A stretch of DNA of 64,000 bases, taken from the NCBI RefSeq assembly GCF_004027225.2, contig NC_044277.2:70890400-70954399 (forward strand), read 5' to 3'. Within the stretch, counting starts at the first letter, position 1. Every line of letters starts with the position of its first letter. Under the pieces are notes generated by a model. It saw nothing but the letters and a program-made list of their open reading frames with translations. It made no database searches and was not told the origin of the DNA. This document shows, one piece after another, positions 35,801 through 48,578 of the stretch. This DNA is from Strigops habroptila (Eukaryota; Chordata; Aves; Psittaciformes; Psittacidae). A program made the position numbers and the translations under genes.

Positions 35801-38800
35801 GCTTGTTTCAGCCATGCCTGTTGTTGAACCAACAAACTACAAGACTGGATTCAGTCTGCAACACGGTAGTGCTGCTTCACAGTGGCACAGAGGGGCAGAA
35901 TGGATAGTCAGGGAGAAAGCTGTATGCTGCTGAAATTCCCTTTTTCCTAGGGAGCATTTCTAAAGTCTGAGGAAAGAGAGGGGAAATGGCAACAGCATCT
36001 CTCTCTTGTTCTGCCTTATGGGTCTGAACATGCTGCTACTGAAACCTTGCTAGGGGTGACCGCTGGAGGCCTCTGGGATGATGCTGTGAAACACAGCTGC
36101 CCTGCCTATTGAATGGAGAGAGGTGCTCTCTTGGATCCTGTACTTCATTTTTGTGTCTAAAGCAGGCTGGGGTACAACATGGGCCCCAGGAATTTGTTAC
36201 GTAGTTTTTCGAGACTTCCACAAGTCACTCTAAAATCCTTATTTTGTTTTTTCCTGAGACACAGTTAAAACTGAAACTGATATGAGGCTACCTTAAAAAA
36301 GATCCCGCCTCTGAAAGAAGTGTCTTTGCAGGAGCTGTTTCCAGGCCCATTTTTGGTACATGGCATTTATACTATTCCCCTTTTTTTCCCCCTTGCCACT
36401 GCAGCAAAACTTCTCAGAAAGCTATCTGCAAAAACCAGGTGTTTTTCCATCTACCTTCATTCCTCCCTGTATTTCCCTGATGCAGAGGCAGGCTCAGTGA
36501 AAAAAGAAGCCAGGAATGAGCAAAGTGCAATTTTCTGGAGAAATTATGTTCTTGTATTTTACTGTCACACAATTTTTTTTTTTTTTTAATGGTGTAAATT
36601 TGCTTTTCCCTCTCTGCTGCCACCAGACCTCTGTGTTTGTTCCTTCCTTCCTTCCAGGTATTTCCTTTCTAACTACGCACTAGCAAACTCATCGGGGTGT
36701 GCTGTGGGGCTGATGACATCCCTGCTGGGAAAATGGGATGGAGGTGCCTGGTTAAGACTGGAGGCTGATGAATGCCCCCAGGGCAGTTGTCTGATGGCTC
36801 CAGGAGTGATAGGCTTCCACAGGGCATGTCCGAGGCTGAAGATGCACTAAGGGCTCTGACTACATGTGGTCAGGAGACAGCTGTGGTGGCAGAGCCTAGA
36901 AAGCAAGACCCTGCTGACAGAGCATTTGTTCTGCTTTTCTGGAGCAAAAGCTCCAAGGATGACCTCAGGAAACACTGAGAAAGGCAGGAATGGTGGGAAA
37001 CAGGGAAGGGACTTGTCCCTCTGTCCCTGCACACCTTCTGGAGAGGCTCTGCTGAGTGGCACCATCCTCCCCCTTCTCACTGCGCCAGAGATTTTGCCTT
37101 GCTTAATGTTAGTGCAAGGTATTGTTAGGGTATGGTATTGCTATAACCATAATATCCATCATATAAAATTATGGACATGGCCAGAGGCTGAGTAGCAAAA
37201 GCACACAGCACAGTAAGATGTGGAGAGGATGGGTCTTTGAGTCAAATTATTTCTCTAATTGCAAAGGAAATTAGGCAAGCAGTTTATATAGGAGAAGCAG
37301 AACCAAAAGGAAAGCTCTTCGCTTTCCCCCTTTGCACATACTGTTTCTCCAGAGAAGCTGTGGTGATCCTGCAAAATTTGACAAGGAGGGTGTAACAAGT
37401 TCTTCCCTATTTTCTGGAAATCCCACCCTCTTTCCACAGCTTATCTGAAGTTTCTATTTTGCACGTTGGTATTTGTGCAAAGTTTCCAGCAAGCCTTCTG
37501 TTTTCTGTTGTAAATTAGCCTGCTCACCAAAGCCACCATCGGGTTCTTTTTCTTTGGAGCATAATATTTTCACGTGGCCATCGCCCTGTTGGGGCTTGGT
37601 TTGTTGTTTTTTATGGGGATTTTTTTGTCTTCTTTTCCCTGAGATAGTTGAGATAGAGCGATTTTGCCTTGCTTTTTTAAGGCTATAGAAAAGCATCTCA
37701 ATTTGGTAAATCGGTCGGGTACCATGAAGCTGTTGTTTGAGTAGCTCATTATGTCTCCGCAAGAGAACTGAGGCCTGCAGTGCCATGCACCAGACAGAGG
37801 GCCCCTCTCCCAGGCTTGTTTCCCTTTTTATCTGTACATCATTTAAAGACAATTGCAAGGCAAAAGCTGTCTAACTTCAAAAGCTGATCATGGAAAGGAT
37901 TATGGATCTTTGTATGCTGGGTCAGAATATTCTATAAATTAGGTAACATAAGATGTTTTCAGTTACAAAGAAATGGAAGGAAAACCAGCAACTGCTGGAT
38001 AAAAATATATAAATTATTGAATATTTTGAATTAGTCACACATATGGTATATAAGCATACAGCACACACACACACTTCAATGTAAGCTAAAGCCTGAATTC
38101 TTAGACCTGTGGCCTTCTTACAGCTCTCAGGAGTTAGTGCGAGGGTCTGCAAACATGGATTCCTGATACTACCTGCTGAAGAGGAGGCCTGGTCTGTGGC
38201 TGGAGAATAATCCAGTGTTAGAAGACGTAGCTACCAATCCAGATTTTGTGAAAAACTCATTGCATGATCTTGCATAAGGAATTTAGGCACTTTTTTTGTG
38301 CTAGAATTTCCCTCTCAAGGAACGGGGAAGGGTGTGATAGTTTCACAGCAGTGCTGCTGCTTACCAGCTTGTCAGAAATTGTATCTTAGATTTTGGAAAC
38401 TATAGAATAAATTTAAAGGTAATAGGATGAAATAATATTCCTTTTTGGTTCAGCTTCATTTTTACCTATTGCAATCTTACTCCTCACCCCTGAAGTCAAC
38501 AGAGCTACACACCTCCTGTATTGAAACAAAAATGGATATTCTTCATAGACTGGGATATTAAAAAAGAGGTATTTTTATTGTTTACATTAATGACAACATG
38601 AATTGTTAAGAAGGATTTGCACTGTGTGATTCTCTGCTTTGTCAGATATTGAATTAAAAAGGACGCATGAATGTATGGTGAGAACACCTGCATTGGCTGT
38701 CTGGACTTGGTGGTGGTTACTAAAATCCAAAAAAAAGTAGTTTTAGTTCACAAATTGATTTTAGACTGAAGGATAATCGAGAGAAGAGGCCAACTCTTCC

Positions 38801-39996
38801 ATAGGATAAAGGGCATGCAACTATTAAGAAGGGTAGAATATTTTATTTCCCTGAAGTGCACTGGGTTTGGCTTTTCTAAGTGCTGTGGTAATAACCCTTA
38901 TGGTAGAGAGTAATTTCTTCACTGCTGAGCTCGGTGTGTTAATTTTTCCACCCAATCTTCTACCACCCTTCATTTCCCTCTGGTCTTCCTATCACTTCTG
39001 GTACATTTGCCTCTACCTTCAATGACCAAATTATGATCCAACCATCAGGAACCATTTAACAAAACTCTAGCAGATAACTGTAGTCTCCTTCTCCTGCTTT
39101 GGGCTTCGGAGTTTTGTTGAAAATGCTTCATTTTAGAATCCTTAGTCTATTAATACACACATTTCATTGTCTTCCTAAAGCCACTCCAGCTTTTCTTCTT
39201 GTGCATTTCTACTCTTTCTGCAGATCCAATCTCTGTTTAAAGGTCGGTTAAATGCAGTGTGGTTGTGGCTTGGGGAGCAGTAGCATGCTGTATGTGCGTG
39301 GACTGAGGGTCTGTCAGTACTGCCTATCCTTCAGCAGCTTGACTAGTTCCACTTGTTCAGGTTTACCCTGGTTACTGCAGTAGAAATCCTCCTGCCAGGT
39401 ACAATCACAGTATCAGCATTAGACCTTATAAAAGTGGTTTGTGTCTCAGTCAGCTTACATTTACAAAGGGATAGTGAGACAGATGTTTCCAAAGCAGAAG
39501 TTATCATTCTAATTTGTACACATATTTAATGAGTCCAAAACCCCCCCACACACATGCGTAATGTGTTAAGTGCATTTCCCAGGTGCATTTGCTAGACTAT
39601 GCAAATATAATACTATACATAGTATTAGTCTAGAACTGAGTGACTGGATGCAATGCAAAAATAAGGAGTTTGTGAATGTTTCAGAGTAGGGCTTCTGATG
39701 TGGGGTATGTGCTGTGCTAAAAAAGAAATAAATTCATATAACAATGCTTCTGCTGGTGCCTGCAAATATGTTTTCAGCAAGTATTTACTCCCTCTTCTTT
39801 TTTCCCAACACAATGGAGAATGAGCCTGTATTCAGTCCCATGGCTACATGCAGGAATCTCCCTGGGATGATGAAGGTACTTTTTTGTGCACTAGAACTAT
39901 CAGTGAAACAGAACCTGAGTATCTGAATCCAGACTTGAACCCCACTTAATGTTAAGAGCAACTTCGAGCTCTCTTTTAATTAAATTAGATGTAAAT

Positions 39997-40036
39997 GACA
40001 TTATTATAAATTAAAGGACATTATTATAAATTAAAT
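39997..40036 (+). repeat. 20-bp tandem duplication
   Basis: GACATTATTATAAATTAAAG is followed directly by a second copy that differs only in the last base. This looks like a recent local duplication in AT-rich spacer DNA. Confidence 0.95.
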
Positions 40037-41115
40037 GATTTAAGGCTGTGGTGTATTTAGTCCTTGTTAATGCAAAAGGAACACTATAAAGCTGTAAACG
40101 TAGACATTACTATGTCCTTTGAAACAAAATAGGGAGGAGTAGTAAAAAAGAAATCCCTCCTTTACTCGTAGCACATTGTATCCATGTGTTAAACTGCCTC
40201 CTCAATATTCACGGTGTTTTCCCAGGTTTTTGGTAAAGGTTTTTAGTGCAGTGCTGGCATGTGCAAAGGTTCTGACAGGTTGGGAAGGTTTTACAGCCAG
40301 AGGCTCCCCAGTCACACTCCCCCGGGGCAGAGGGGTGAGGTGCTGGGCTGCTCTGGGGCTCTTGGCTCTGCTTGTGGTAGTAACGAGCTTACAAAGGGCA
40401 TTAGCCCAGGCTTGTGGCTGTATCCAGGCTCCATGCATTTTGGTGCATGCAGATAGAGGCTATTAGCTCAGGTTTGGTTTTGCTGCTCGTTCACAGGGTG
40501 ACATGAAGTTCATGACCTTAAATTAAAAATCAGAGGCCACTGAAATTAGTGCATACAATTTCAACTGGCTGAACGGAGATCAGGGGTTATGGCCCTGAAA
40601 GCTCCAGCAGTGACCTGCTGAGCCCCCCCGCCTGCAGCGCAGGTTTCCCTAGAAGAGCTGGGAGCCACCTCAGGCAAACAGGAGGTTCAGAATTCAAGTT
40701 TAATCTGGTCAAGCACTGAGTGGGAAACAAGAAGTGAAAACTGTCAACTGTGCCCAGATCCATCCAGATCACTTCTAGGGACAGTTTTGATACCAAATTA
40801 TCCTTGTTATGCAAATTTCCTCACCAACCGGCTGGTTCCCAGTTATGCATGGGGAGAAGCGGTGGCCACATCTGCTTCCCGTTTTGCTGTTTCAGAGACG
40901 AGCCATCTGTTTGGCCTCATCCCGAACAGCCTGCTCGGGGCTGATTAACTTCCTCACCCTGCCAGCCCGGGCTCACTGTCTGCTGCAAGGTGTTGATGGG
41001 TTTTTTTGCTTTCTTTCTTTTTTTTTTTCTTCTTTTCTAACTGCTTACAAACCAGAACCTTCATTTCTCTCCCAAGGGACAGGAAGGCGTTGGTTTGTGT
41101 GATTTGCAGCCGCCA

Positions 41116-41140
41116 CCAGCAGCAGCAACAGCAGCAGCTG
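41116..41140 (+). repeat. Interrupted (CAG)n tract
   Basis: CAG units with one CAA interruption (CCAGCAGCAGCAACAGCAGC) and a following AGCTG. It is not in a supported coding frame, and the ORFs over it have no recognisable context. Confidence 0.85.
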
Positions 41141-43239
41141 CCCTCTATCACTCACATGGTTCATATGTGTGGTCAGGATAGATAAAACTGGGAATTGTTC
41201 CGTGTCCTGGGACAGGCTTTGAAGCAACGAGACCTTACCTTATGTGAAAAGACATATATAAGAATAAAATGTTCTAGTGCTAAATGCAGCAAAAGTCTCG
41301 CTGCAGTTAACGTGGATCTGTTAGTTTAGTAAGAGCTGGGTTTCAGCCATGCTTGCTGCATCCTTTTTACATTTACAAGTGCAGACCTGCTGCTGTCTGA
41401 AGCTTGCTTCAGCAGTTCCTCACTCCTGTCTATCCCATTTTCGGTGAAACTCTGCCAATTCTTGTCCATCCTGTTTTCTGAATCTGAACCTTGTGGCAGT
41501 TGCGGCAGGATTTCAGAAGCGCCGCATGTCCACGGCTGACAGCGGCTTTGCTGAGAAGTGCATGTGCAGCAGACCTGAAAAGTCAAAGTCTGCATAGCCA
41601 AAAAAAAGATGCATCAAAAATTAAAGTTGAGAAACTGAGATAATAGACCTTCTGTTGAGATAAAGGATTCTGCTGCCTTCCACAGGCCAGGTCTGAGGGG
41701 TTTTGTCATTCTTTGGACTAGAATTTGTTCTCATGCAGCATTTTCCTTCCATAAAAGAAGCTGGCACTGTTTCCTGATGGTGGGGACAGCCCGGCTGGCC
41801 CGCAGCAGGGAAGGATGCCCTGGAGCTCAGACCACAGGACAGGCAGGAACAGTTTTTTCATAAATCAAGCATTTTGGTTTTCCAGTTGCAACACTTCCAG
41901 CTTTCAAAGTGTTGCTCCTGCTGCTGGAACGTGAAGATTCCAGTGAAAGCTTCTCCTTTATTTTTGACCATCTCACAAGCTGACAAAACCAGGGCGATAT
42001 CCCCAGTGTACTGGCAGTCAGGAACATTTGTAACCTCTTTCCCCAAATAAGATGTTGAGTGATCTCACCCCCCTCCCAGAAAAAGGGAAATTGTGGCATT
42101 ATTGGGTCTATGAGCTCCAGGTTTGGAGCCGAGTTGTCATTTTGATATCTACTAAAAGAATCTTGCATGTTTTAGTGTATTTCTTGATTTCAAAGACTGA
42201 CTAGAAAACAGTTGCTGAGCACATGTTAATAGTATTTTGGTGTTTAGATGCTCATATATGGATTGGGAAGTCTGTCTGGGGACTTGAGGCTGAAAATGCT
42301 CATCCCGTTAGTCATATGTTTGTGTATAACAATTTGTATCATCTTGTCACTTACCACCATTTCTGATGTAATTTAATCAAGCTATTGCAGTAGGAAAAAA
42401 ATATAAATGTGATGATTTAAAGCAAGTCTTTAAAACTTAACACCCAGGATAGATTTTTTGGTATACAAACTCTCATTTAAATCTGTGAATGTCTCTACAT
42501 TAGTTCAAGGACTTAATAACATCGATTGAGGCTATTACATTTGGTCTATTTTTGTGATTATGATGATTTTAATTATTACTACTATTATTAATTATTTAAC
42601 AGACCATATTTACTTTGCAGAAGAATCACCTGCTGCAACAGAAATTTGTAGTTCATTTCATTTACTGAGAATTAGCTATGATGAACAGAAAAATTAGGAT
42701 TTTTAAAAGGTCTTTCTTATAGAAAAGTAGCAACAGTTTATGATGAAACCGTATTACAGTAACGTAAAGAAAATTTAGGCTTTGGGAACCTCTAAGAGAA
42801 TTGATTACAATACCATTAGAGGTTTGTTTGGGTTTTTTTAATCTCATTTTGTTCATAATAATACAGTTTTACAAATGGACATATTTCTAAAACTTTATAA
42901 ATGGTGCTTTTTCTACGCAAAAGAGTGATTCTTGTTTGCATTAAATATGTGATGTGAAATTTACTGTGCTGGAATCTGAAGGAAACAGGGACACCTGCAG
43001 AGAAATCACCTTTGTTATATGGCAAATAGTAGAAATAATTTCTCAGTGTTTTATTTTGAATTACCTTGACTCTACATGCAGAAGTAATTGTGTTCTGTAA
43101 TGACTTTGGCAGGCTGGTGAGAGGGAAGGGTAAGACAAGAGGGCTGGAAAGGAAGCAACCTCCTCAAAGCCAGCTGCTCACAGGAGCTATATGTGTGTTT
43201 TGTGGCCAGGGACATGCTGGGTAGGAGCAGCCAATGTCG

Positions 43240-43680
43240 AATCACAGAATCACGGAATGGTGTGGGCTGGAAGGGATCTTCTAGTTCCAACCCCCTGCCA
43301 TGGGCAGGGATGCCTCACACTAGACCAGGTTGCTCCAAGCCCCATCCAGCCTGGCCTTGAACACTGCCAGGGGTGGGGCAGCCACAGCTTTTCTAGGCAA
43401 CCTGTGCCAGTGCCTCACCACCCTCACAGGGAAGAATTTCTTCCTAATATCTAATCTAAATCTCCCCTGTCAGTTTAAAGCCATTGCCCCTTGTCCTGTC
43501 TCTACATGCCCTTTGAAAAATCCCTCTCTGGATTTCTTTTAGGCTTCCTCTAGGTATTGGAAGACTGTTATAAAGTCTCCCCTCAGCCTTCTCTTCTCCA
43601 GGCTGAACAAGCCCAGCTCTCTCAGCCTGTCTTCATAGGAGAGGTGCTCCAGCCCTCTGATCATCCTCGTGGCCCTAAGG
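43240..43680 (-). mobile_element. CR1 LINE 3' end, about 440 bp, minus orientation
   Basis: The longest CR1 copy in the window, reading on the minus strand. On the plus strand it begins with the reversed tail AATCACAGAATCACGGAATG. It continues through TTGCTCCAAGCCCCATCCAG, CACTGCCAGGGGTGGGGCAG, TTTCTTCCTAATATCTAATC and TTCTCTTCTCCAGGCTGAAC, and stops at GATCATCCTCGTGGCCCTAA. It covers the CR1 3'UTR and possibly the very end of ORF2. It lies just beyond the likely 3' end of IKZF1 and in the same orientation as that gene. Confidence 0.96.
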
Positions 43681-45029
43681 CCTTGGACTTGTTAGAACTT
43701 CGTCTTCAGCTGGAGCTGGCTTAGCAAGGCCGCTTCACACAGCTGGGGAGTGCAGGGTGACTGCCACAGCGTGGCTTTTTGTGGCCACAGATGATGGGCT
43801 GTGAGGTCAGCAAGGATGAGCTCACCGATGTGGGCTATAGGCAGTAGAGGCTGAGGCTGTGCATGATGTTCAGTACTCCTTCACTGCCCATGGGGCTGTC
43901 TACTTCCATCTCAACATACATTGCCCACACACGCAGAGTCACCAGCACAGACACACACATGCACGGCCTTCAGCTGTTCTAAACAGCTTCTTCGCTCACT
44001 AGAAGAGTAACAGAAATGTTCTGGGGTTTGGGGTTTTCACCATGTTCTCTTGTCTTAAAAGATACATCTCACTTTGCAGGCATAATTTAATAACATTTCC
44101 AAATTTTATGAAATCTGCTTGTTTTTGGTTTTTTTTTTTTTCTTTTTAAATACAATGTTCTCAAAGAAAAATGAAGTTACAATATAAAATCACAGCAAAA
44201 AAAAGAAGTGTGTAAATACAACTTTTCTATTAGAAAAGGCAATGTCTGGGGAAGGGCTGGGAAGCAGGTACTTTTTACTTTTTTAAAACAGAGATAAACT
44301 TAAAGCCATTCACCATATTTACTCATTCAAAGGTTCAGCTAAATCATATCAGGGTATTGCACCGTAGCAAGAAAAAAGAGAAAAAGGGAGATTACACTAA
44401 ACTAGTTTTCTGAGGGCACAGTTTGTTTCGATGTACACACACACAAAATATCCTATTTTCATGCCTTACATATGGTCATAAATAAAATTATTGAAACACT
44501 TGTTTTTAAAGAAATTGAAGATGATTTTGTGCAAAAAAGAAAAACAAACCCCCCAAAAAACAATAAAGGCAAAACTATAAAAGCCCCTTCATGAACAGAG
44601 AATGCTGTTTGCTCCTGCCTTTAGACTATGCCCTCTGATACATTGTGTCTTAATATACTTACTTATACTACTGTACTGTTTAATATACAACATCAACATA
44701 TTCTGTTATAGCATAAATAAGAAAACTCCAGACGCAGAAAACAAACCCACTGTGATTGACAGTGCATTATCATGTCATATGAACCATTTTAGATATATAC
44801 ACACGTACATATGTATATAAAATATTAATGACACACAAAACCACAGATAGGGCATGTGCATGTCGACAAGAAAAGTGACACAGAAACCCCTACACGTGTG
44901 TGTGTGCACAGAGATGTTGTGAAGGCAGTAAACCTACCCAGCAATCAGAAATCACATTTAACACCTAAGTTCAAGGCAGCCTGAAACTCCACTGGAGTTA
45001 TGCTTGCTTACACAGTTAACGAACGTGGC
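43681..45029. other. Non-coding stretch between the CR1 copy and the first IKZF1 poly(A) candidate
   Basis: No exon or RNA gene recognised. It contains T-rich and A-rich runs near 44130 and 44550 and a CA/TA-alternating patch near 44790-44830. Part of it may belong to a longer IKZF1 3'UTR, because IKZF1 transcripts in mammals have a 3'UTR of several kilobases. Confidence 0.45.
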
Positions 45030-47871
45030 TTTATTTGTGTTGGATTTTAGTAAAAGCAAAGAAACAAAACCACCTGAGTAATCTTCTGTCCCCTCCCTTT
45101 TATAGCTTGGGGTGTCTTAAAATGAAGAGTTAAAAAAAATTATGGCATGGGGTATACAGTGTCTTAAATCGAAGAACGGTAGGAAAATGGTGTAAGAGCA
45201 ATAAAAGCAGAATATTTCTGTGCAGTCAATGTCTAGCTTCAGACAGGACATTGCAGCAGGGCTGGGAAATTACTTGGTCTCTTGTTGGTTGGTATTGATC
45301 AAAAGTGGAGAGGGGTAAGAACAGCTGACTGTACCCCTACCAGCTATGAAAAAATGAACCTATTTCAACTTCATTGAAAAAAAAAACCAAAATAAAGGGG
45401 ATTCATCACTGTAAGCTCCCCCCTTGAAGGTCCTCTTCAGGTCGTTCTTATACAAAATATTTGGTAATACCTTGTTGCCAGGTACAATCTGTCTTGAAGC
45501 TAAGTGTGTAGCAGGCATTGATGATAAAATCATAGCTGGGGCACAATTCCCTGTGCCCACCCCCTGCACAGTGCCTCAGGCTGGAAGGAAACAAGCAACA
45601 ATGTCACTTAAGGCAACTGAGTTACAATATGGAAGTAGAGGGCGTAACCTTTGGGCCTGTAGTTTACACTATTCATTTTTGTGGGGGTCATTGGTCATCC
45701 TGCATGTACCAGCCTACCTGATGTGCTAGTCATTTACTTCCACTGTTGTGGGTACGTGCATCAGTCTACGGATGTTCATCCACAGAGTTCATATCTGGTG
45801 ACAAAGCTATGAAATAGGCATGCACATATGCACTTTTTCAGTATAAAAACACTTCTGTGCCCATGTGCCGTTTGAGGTAAATGTCCTAGTTGGCATGAAA
45901 AGCTGAGACATGAGACTGTAAAAGCATATATTTGTAACTCATTATTTCATCAGTATCTTTCTTCTAACTTCAGTGTTGTTGCCCCTGACTTACACCTGCA
46001 AAAGTGAAAGCAGAAGAAGGAACTCTGTGTGCCTGTAATAGTTTGTATATATAGGAAATGTATATCAAATATAGCTACACGTATCAGGCCAAATTGTCTG
46101 GGGTACAAGCATTCATGGTTCCATCAAATTTCTTTTATAATAAATATATGTGTTTGCATGCACTTGTGAACAGAGAACATGTACCTGTATGACAAGACTG
46201 CTGTCTTGTTGGTTATACGGTTGTGTTTATTGCAGAATATCCATTTATTATGGAAAGTGGAAGTTTTTATAGATCAAGTTAATAAAATGGGTTATTTTTA
46301 TGCATGTTGCCCAGGAAGTATTGCAGCACCAATAGCAGATTTTTAGGCAGCTGCAAAAATTTCTTTTTTATCCAGTCTTAAAGTATGAGGGTACTCAGGG
46401 AAAGGAATGAACTATTAGGAAGAGGAAGTTCAGTAAAAGCCTTTACAAAAAGTATTTTTTTATATCAGCTGTGCTTGGGGTTAAAATCTTGTATACTTAA
46501 AGACAGAAGTTTTTATTCTAACTGAAGTTACAGTAACTGCAGCAGAACCCACCACGGAGTGGCGGACTCTACTACACTCTGCAAGTGCTGCAGTCTCTGG
46601 TCTCCATTCAGCAAAACACTTTTTTATTTAACCTTAAGATTAGTTCCACTGAGGTAAAAGTAACTTAAAGCACATGGTGAAATGATTTGTTGAATAGGAA
46701 GCCAGGGTTCTCAGCACCTTTGTGGGGCTTGGTCCTTCATTAAACAGCAAGCGCCAGGAAGAAAGGAGAAGGCTACAAATTTTGACTGGCTGATTTAATT
46801 CGGGTCAGTGCTTTAAAAATAATTAAGTGCAACACTTATGAGTAGAGCCACAGAATCTACAAGAGGACATCTGTGCAAGCAAAAGGGGATTTTTTTATAT
46901 GTAAGAAAGGGACATTTGGATATTTTCCAGGCATTTTAAAAAGATGAAAAATGTGCGTAAGGAGACTTTCCCCACACATATTTCTAGCTAGTGCTTTTCT
47001 CAACTGTACATCATACTTTTCTAAATAAGTAAAACATAAAAAAGAAAGAAAGAACAATTAAATACATTGTAACTTGTTTATGCAGAGAGAGGAAGGGTTG
47101 CTAAACGAAAAGTGGGGTTTTATTGGGTAGGGAGAGAAAACATTTGTTCAAAGAGCCAACAATACCCTTTTTCTATACATTAAATGCAGTTCATACTTCA
47201 CAGAGTATATTACAAGGGTGTTTCTTTTATCTTTCACATACCCGCTTGCCTGCCCAGTGACACAAACAAGGCAGCACCCTTGCAGGTGGAAACGTTCTAT
47301 GTTTACCACCAAAGCAACTCAGAACCCTCTGGTTGGAGGGTCCCGTCCCACCCCAGCTGTCTGTGAAGCCATCTGAGGTGGGCACCTCCATCTTTAGTCG
47401 AGTTTAGTCTTCCCAAAAGAGTCAAATAATACCAGGAAGTCAAAAAAAAGTACATCTGGTGTAAGAGACCTATGCTCAGGGTGTTAAGTGAGAAAGCTTG
47501 GCCACTCCTGCCCGTTGTGTCCTCGTTGGCATGGTGCATCCTGCACATGGTTAGCAGTTTTGGCAAGGGAGGTTTGCAAGAAGCATCTGTTAAGGGAAGT
47601 GCTTTCAGCTATGTGACTACAAAAGCTCCTACTTACATTACTAAAGGGTTTTGGTGATCAAACATTTTCAGTAAAAACTTTAGTACTCATTTTAGAAAAC
47701 TGAGTTGCAATGCATGCTACCAAAAGGAAAACTTTTCTTGTGGGAGAAGATAGCTGAACTTCTGATTCTTTTGTTACTTTCACAGCCCAGCTGACTTGTG
47801 CTTCGCTGCTGCCGTGGCTCATGCAGCTCCAGTAACGCAGCTGTTGAGGCTAGATATGTGCTGGAGGAGTT
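45030..47871 (-). other. IKZF1: IKZF1 3'UTR (candidate extent)
   Basis: Sequence downstream of the IKZF1 stop on the minus strand. Minus-strand AATAAA hexamers (TTTATT on the plus strand) occur at 45030-45035, 46226-46231 and 46244-46249, and again beyond the CR1 copy at 43050-43055. The extent given uses the 45030 site and is a guess; alternative 3' ends are likely. No coding content was seen. Confidence 0.35.
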
Positions 47872-48578
47872 TTAACTCATGTGGAAACGGTGCTCCCCTC
47901 GAGTTATGTGGGAAGAGAATTCGTACCTGTCCTGGCTATGGTAGCCACACATGTTGCATTCAAAAGGATCACGGAACCCATGGCAGCCCATATGGATCGT
48001 ATACATAACGTGATCCAAGAAAAGGACTCGACAGTGTTCACACTTGTAAACTTTCACTTGTTCCCCATTGCTGCTGATCACTTTAAAAGCATCCTGGGAA
48101 TTGTCAGTACCAGCCCTCAAGACATCATATTGCCTGTTTTCTTCTTTTATAGAGATGCCATTTCTTGCATGGGGACCTATGTGGTTTGTCAGGTAGATTA
48201 AACCACTGCGTTCCTCGTTATTGCTCTCTGTATCTGTTGAGTCTTGGCAGCTGTTGCTGGGGGAGGCATCTCGTTCAGAGGAGACAGATTTGGCTTTGGA
48301 AAGCAGCAACAAGTTTTCCACTGCGCTGTCCTGAGATGTATGGTTGGAACGAACCTGATTGTCCCCGAGAGGTTTGTGGAGCTGATACATGGGGCTGATG
48401 ACGGGCACCATCTCAGAACCACCTGGCGGTGTCTGGACAAGGGGACGCAAGGACTCTGCCCCCAGGTAACTGATGGCGTTATTAATGGCCTGGTCTATAA
48501 CGTGAGTCTGCATTATCTCATTTTCCTTCTCATAGTTGGTGGTGGCATCGTATGGAAGATCAGACAGGCATTTCTCAC
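47872..48578 (-). CDS. IKZF1: IKZF1 (Ikaros) terminal coding exon with the dimerisation zinc fingers
   Basis: IKZF1 is a nuclear zinc-finger transcription factor and chromatin regulator needed for lymphoid development. This is the large last coding exon. It begins after the acceptor CACTACAG with a split Gly codon, [11 protein letters not shown], then [16 protein letters not shown] and [19 protein letters not shown]. Next come [10 protein letters not shown] and the acidic, serine-rich [18 protein letters not shown] region, a known CK2-phosphorylated PEST-like stretch in mammals. The C-terminal pair of C2H2-type fingers is [19 protein letters not shown] and [19 protein letters not shown], which mediate homo- and heterodimerisation within the family. 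The protein ends GEHRFHMS then TAA. All zinc ligands are present. Compared with human, one Gln is missing in NNEE(Q)RSGL. Confidence 0.97.

Larger units (their letters stand above)
28591..43239. other. FIGNL1-IKZF1 convergent intergenic spacer
   Basis: About 15 kb lies between the 3' ends of two convergently transcribed genes. It contains three plus-oriented CR1 fragments at 29.7-32.8 kb, simple repeats, a 20-bp tandem duplication and one CAG-rich tract. None of the ORFs (for example 35169-35579 minus, 37454-37858 minus, 41827-42168 minus) has a recognisable domain or exon context. I see no gene here, though non-coding RNAs cannot be excluded from sequence alone. Confidence 0.65.

Noticed and set aside
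41116-41140. CAG tract as a polyglutamine-coding exon
   Set aside because: No flanking splice sites or protein context, and the ORFs over it translate as chance sequence.
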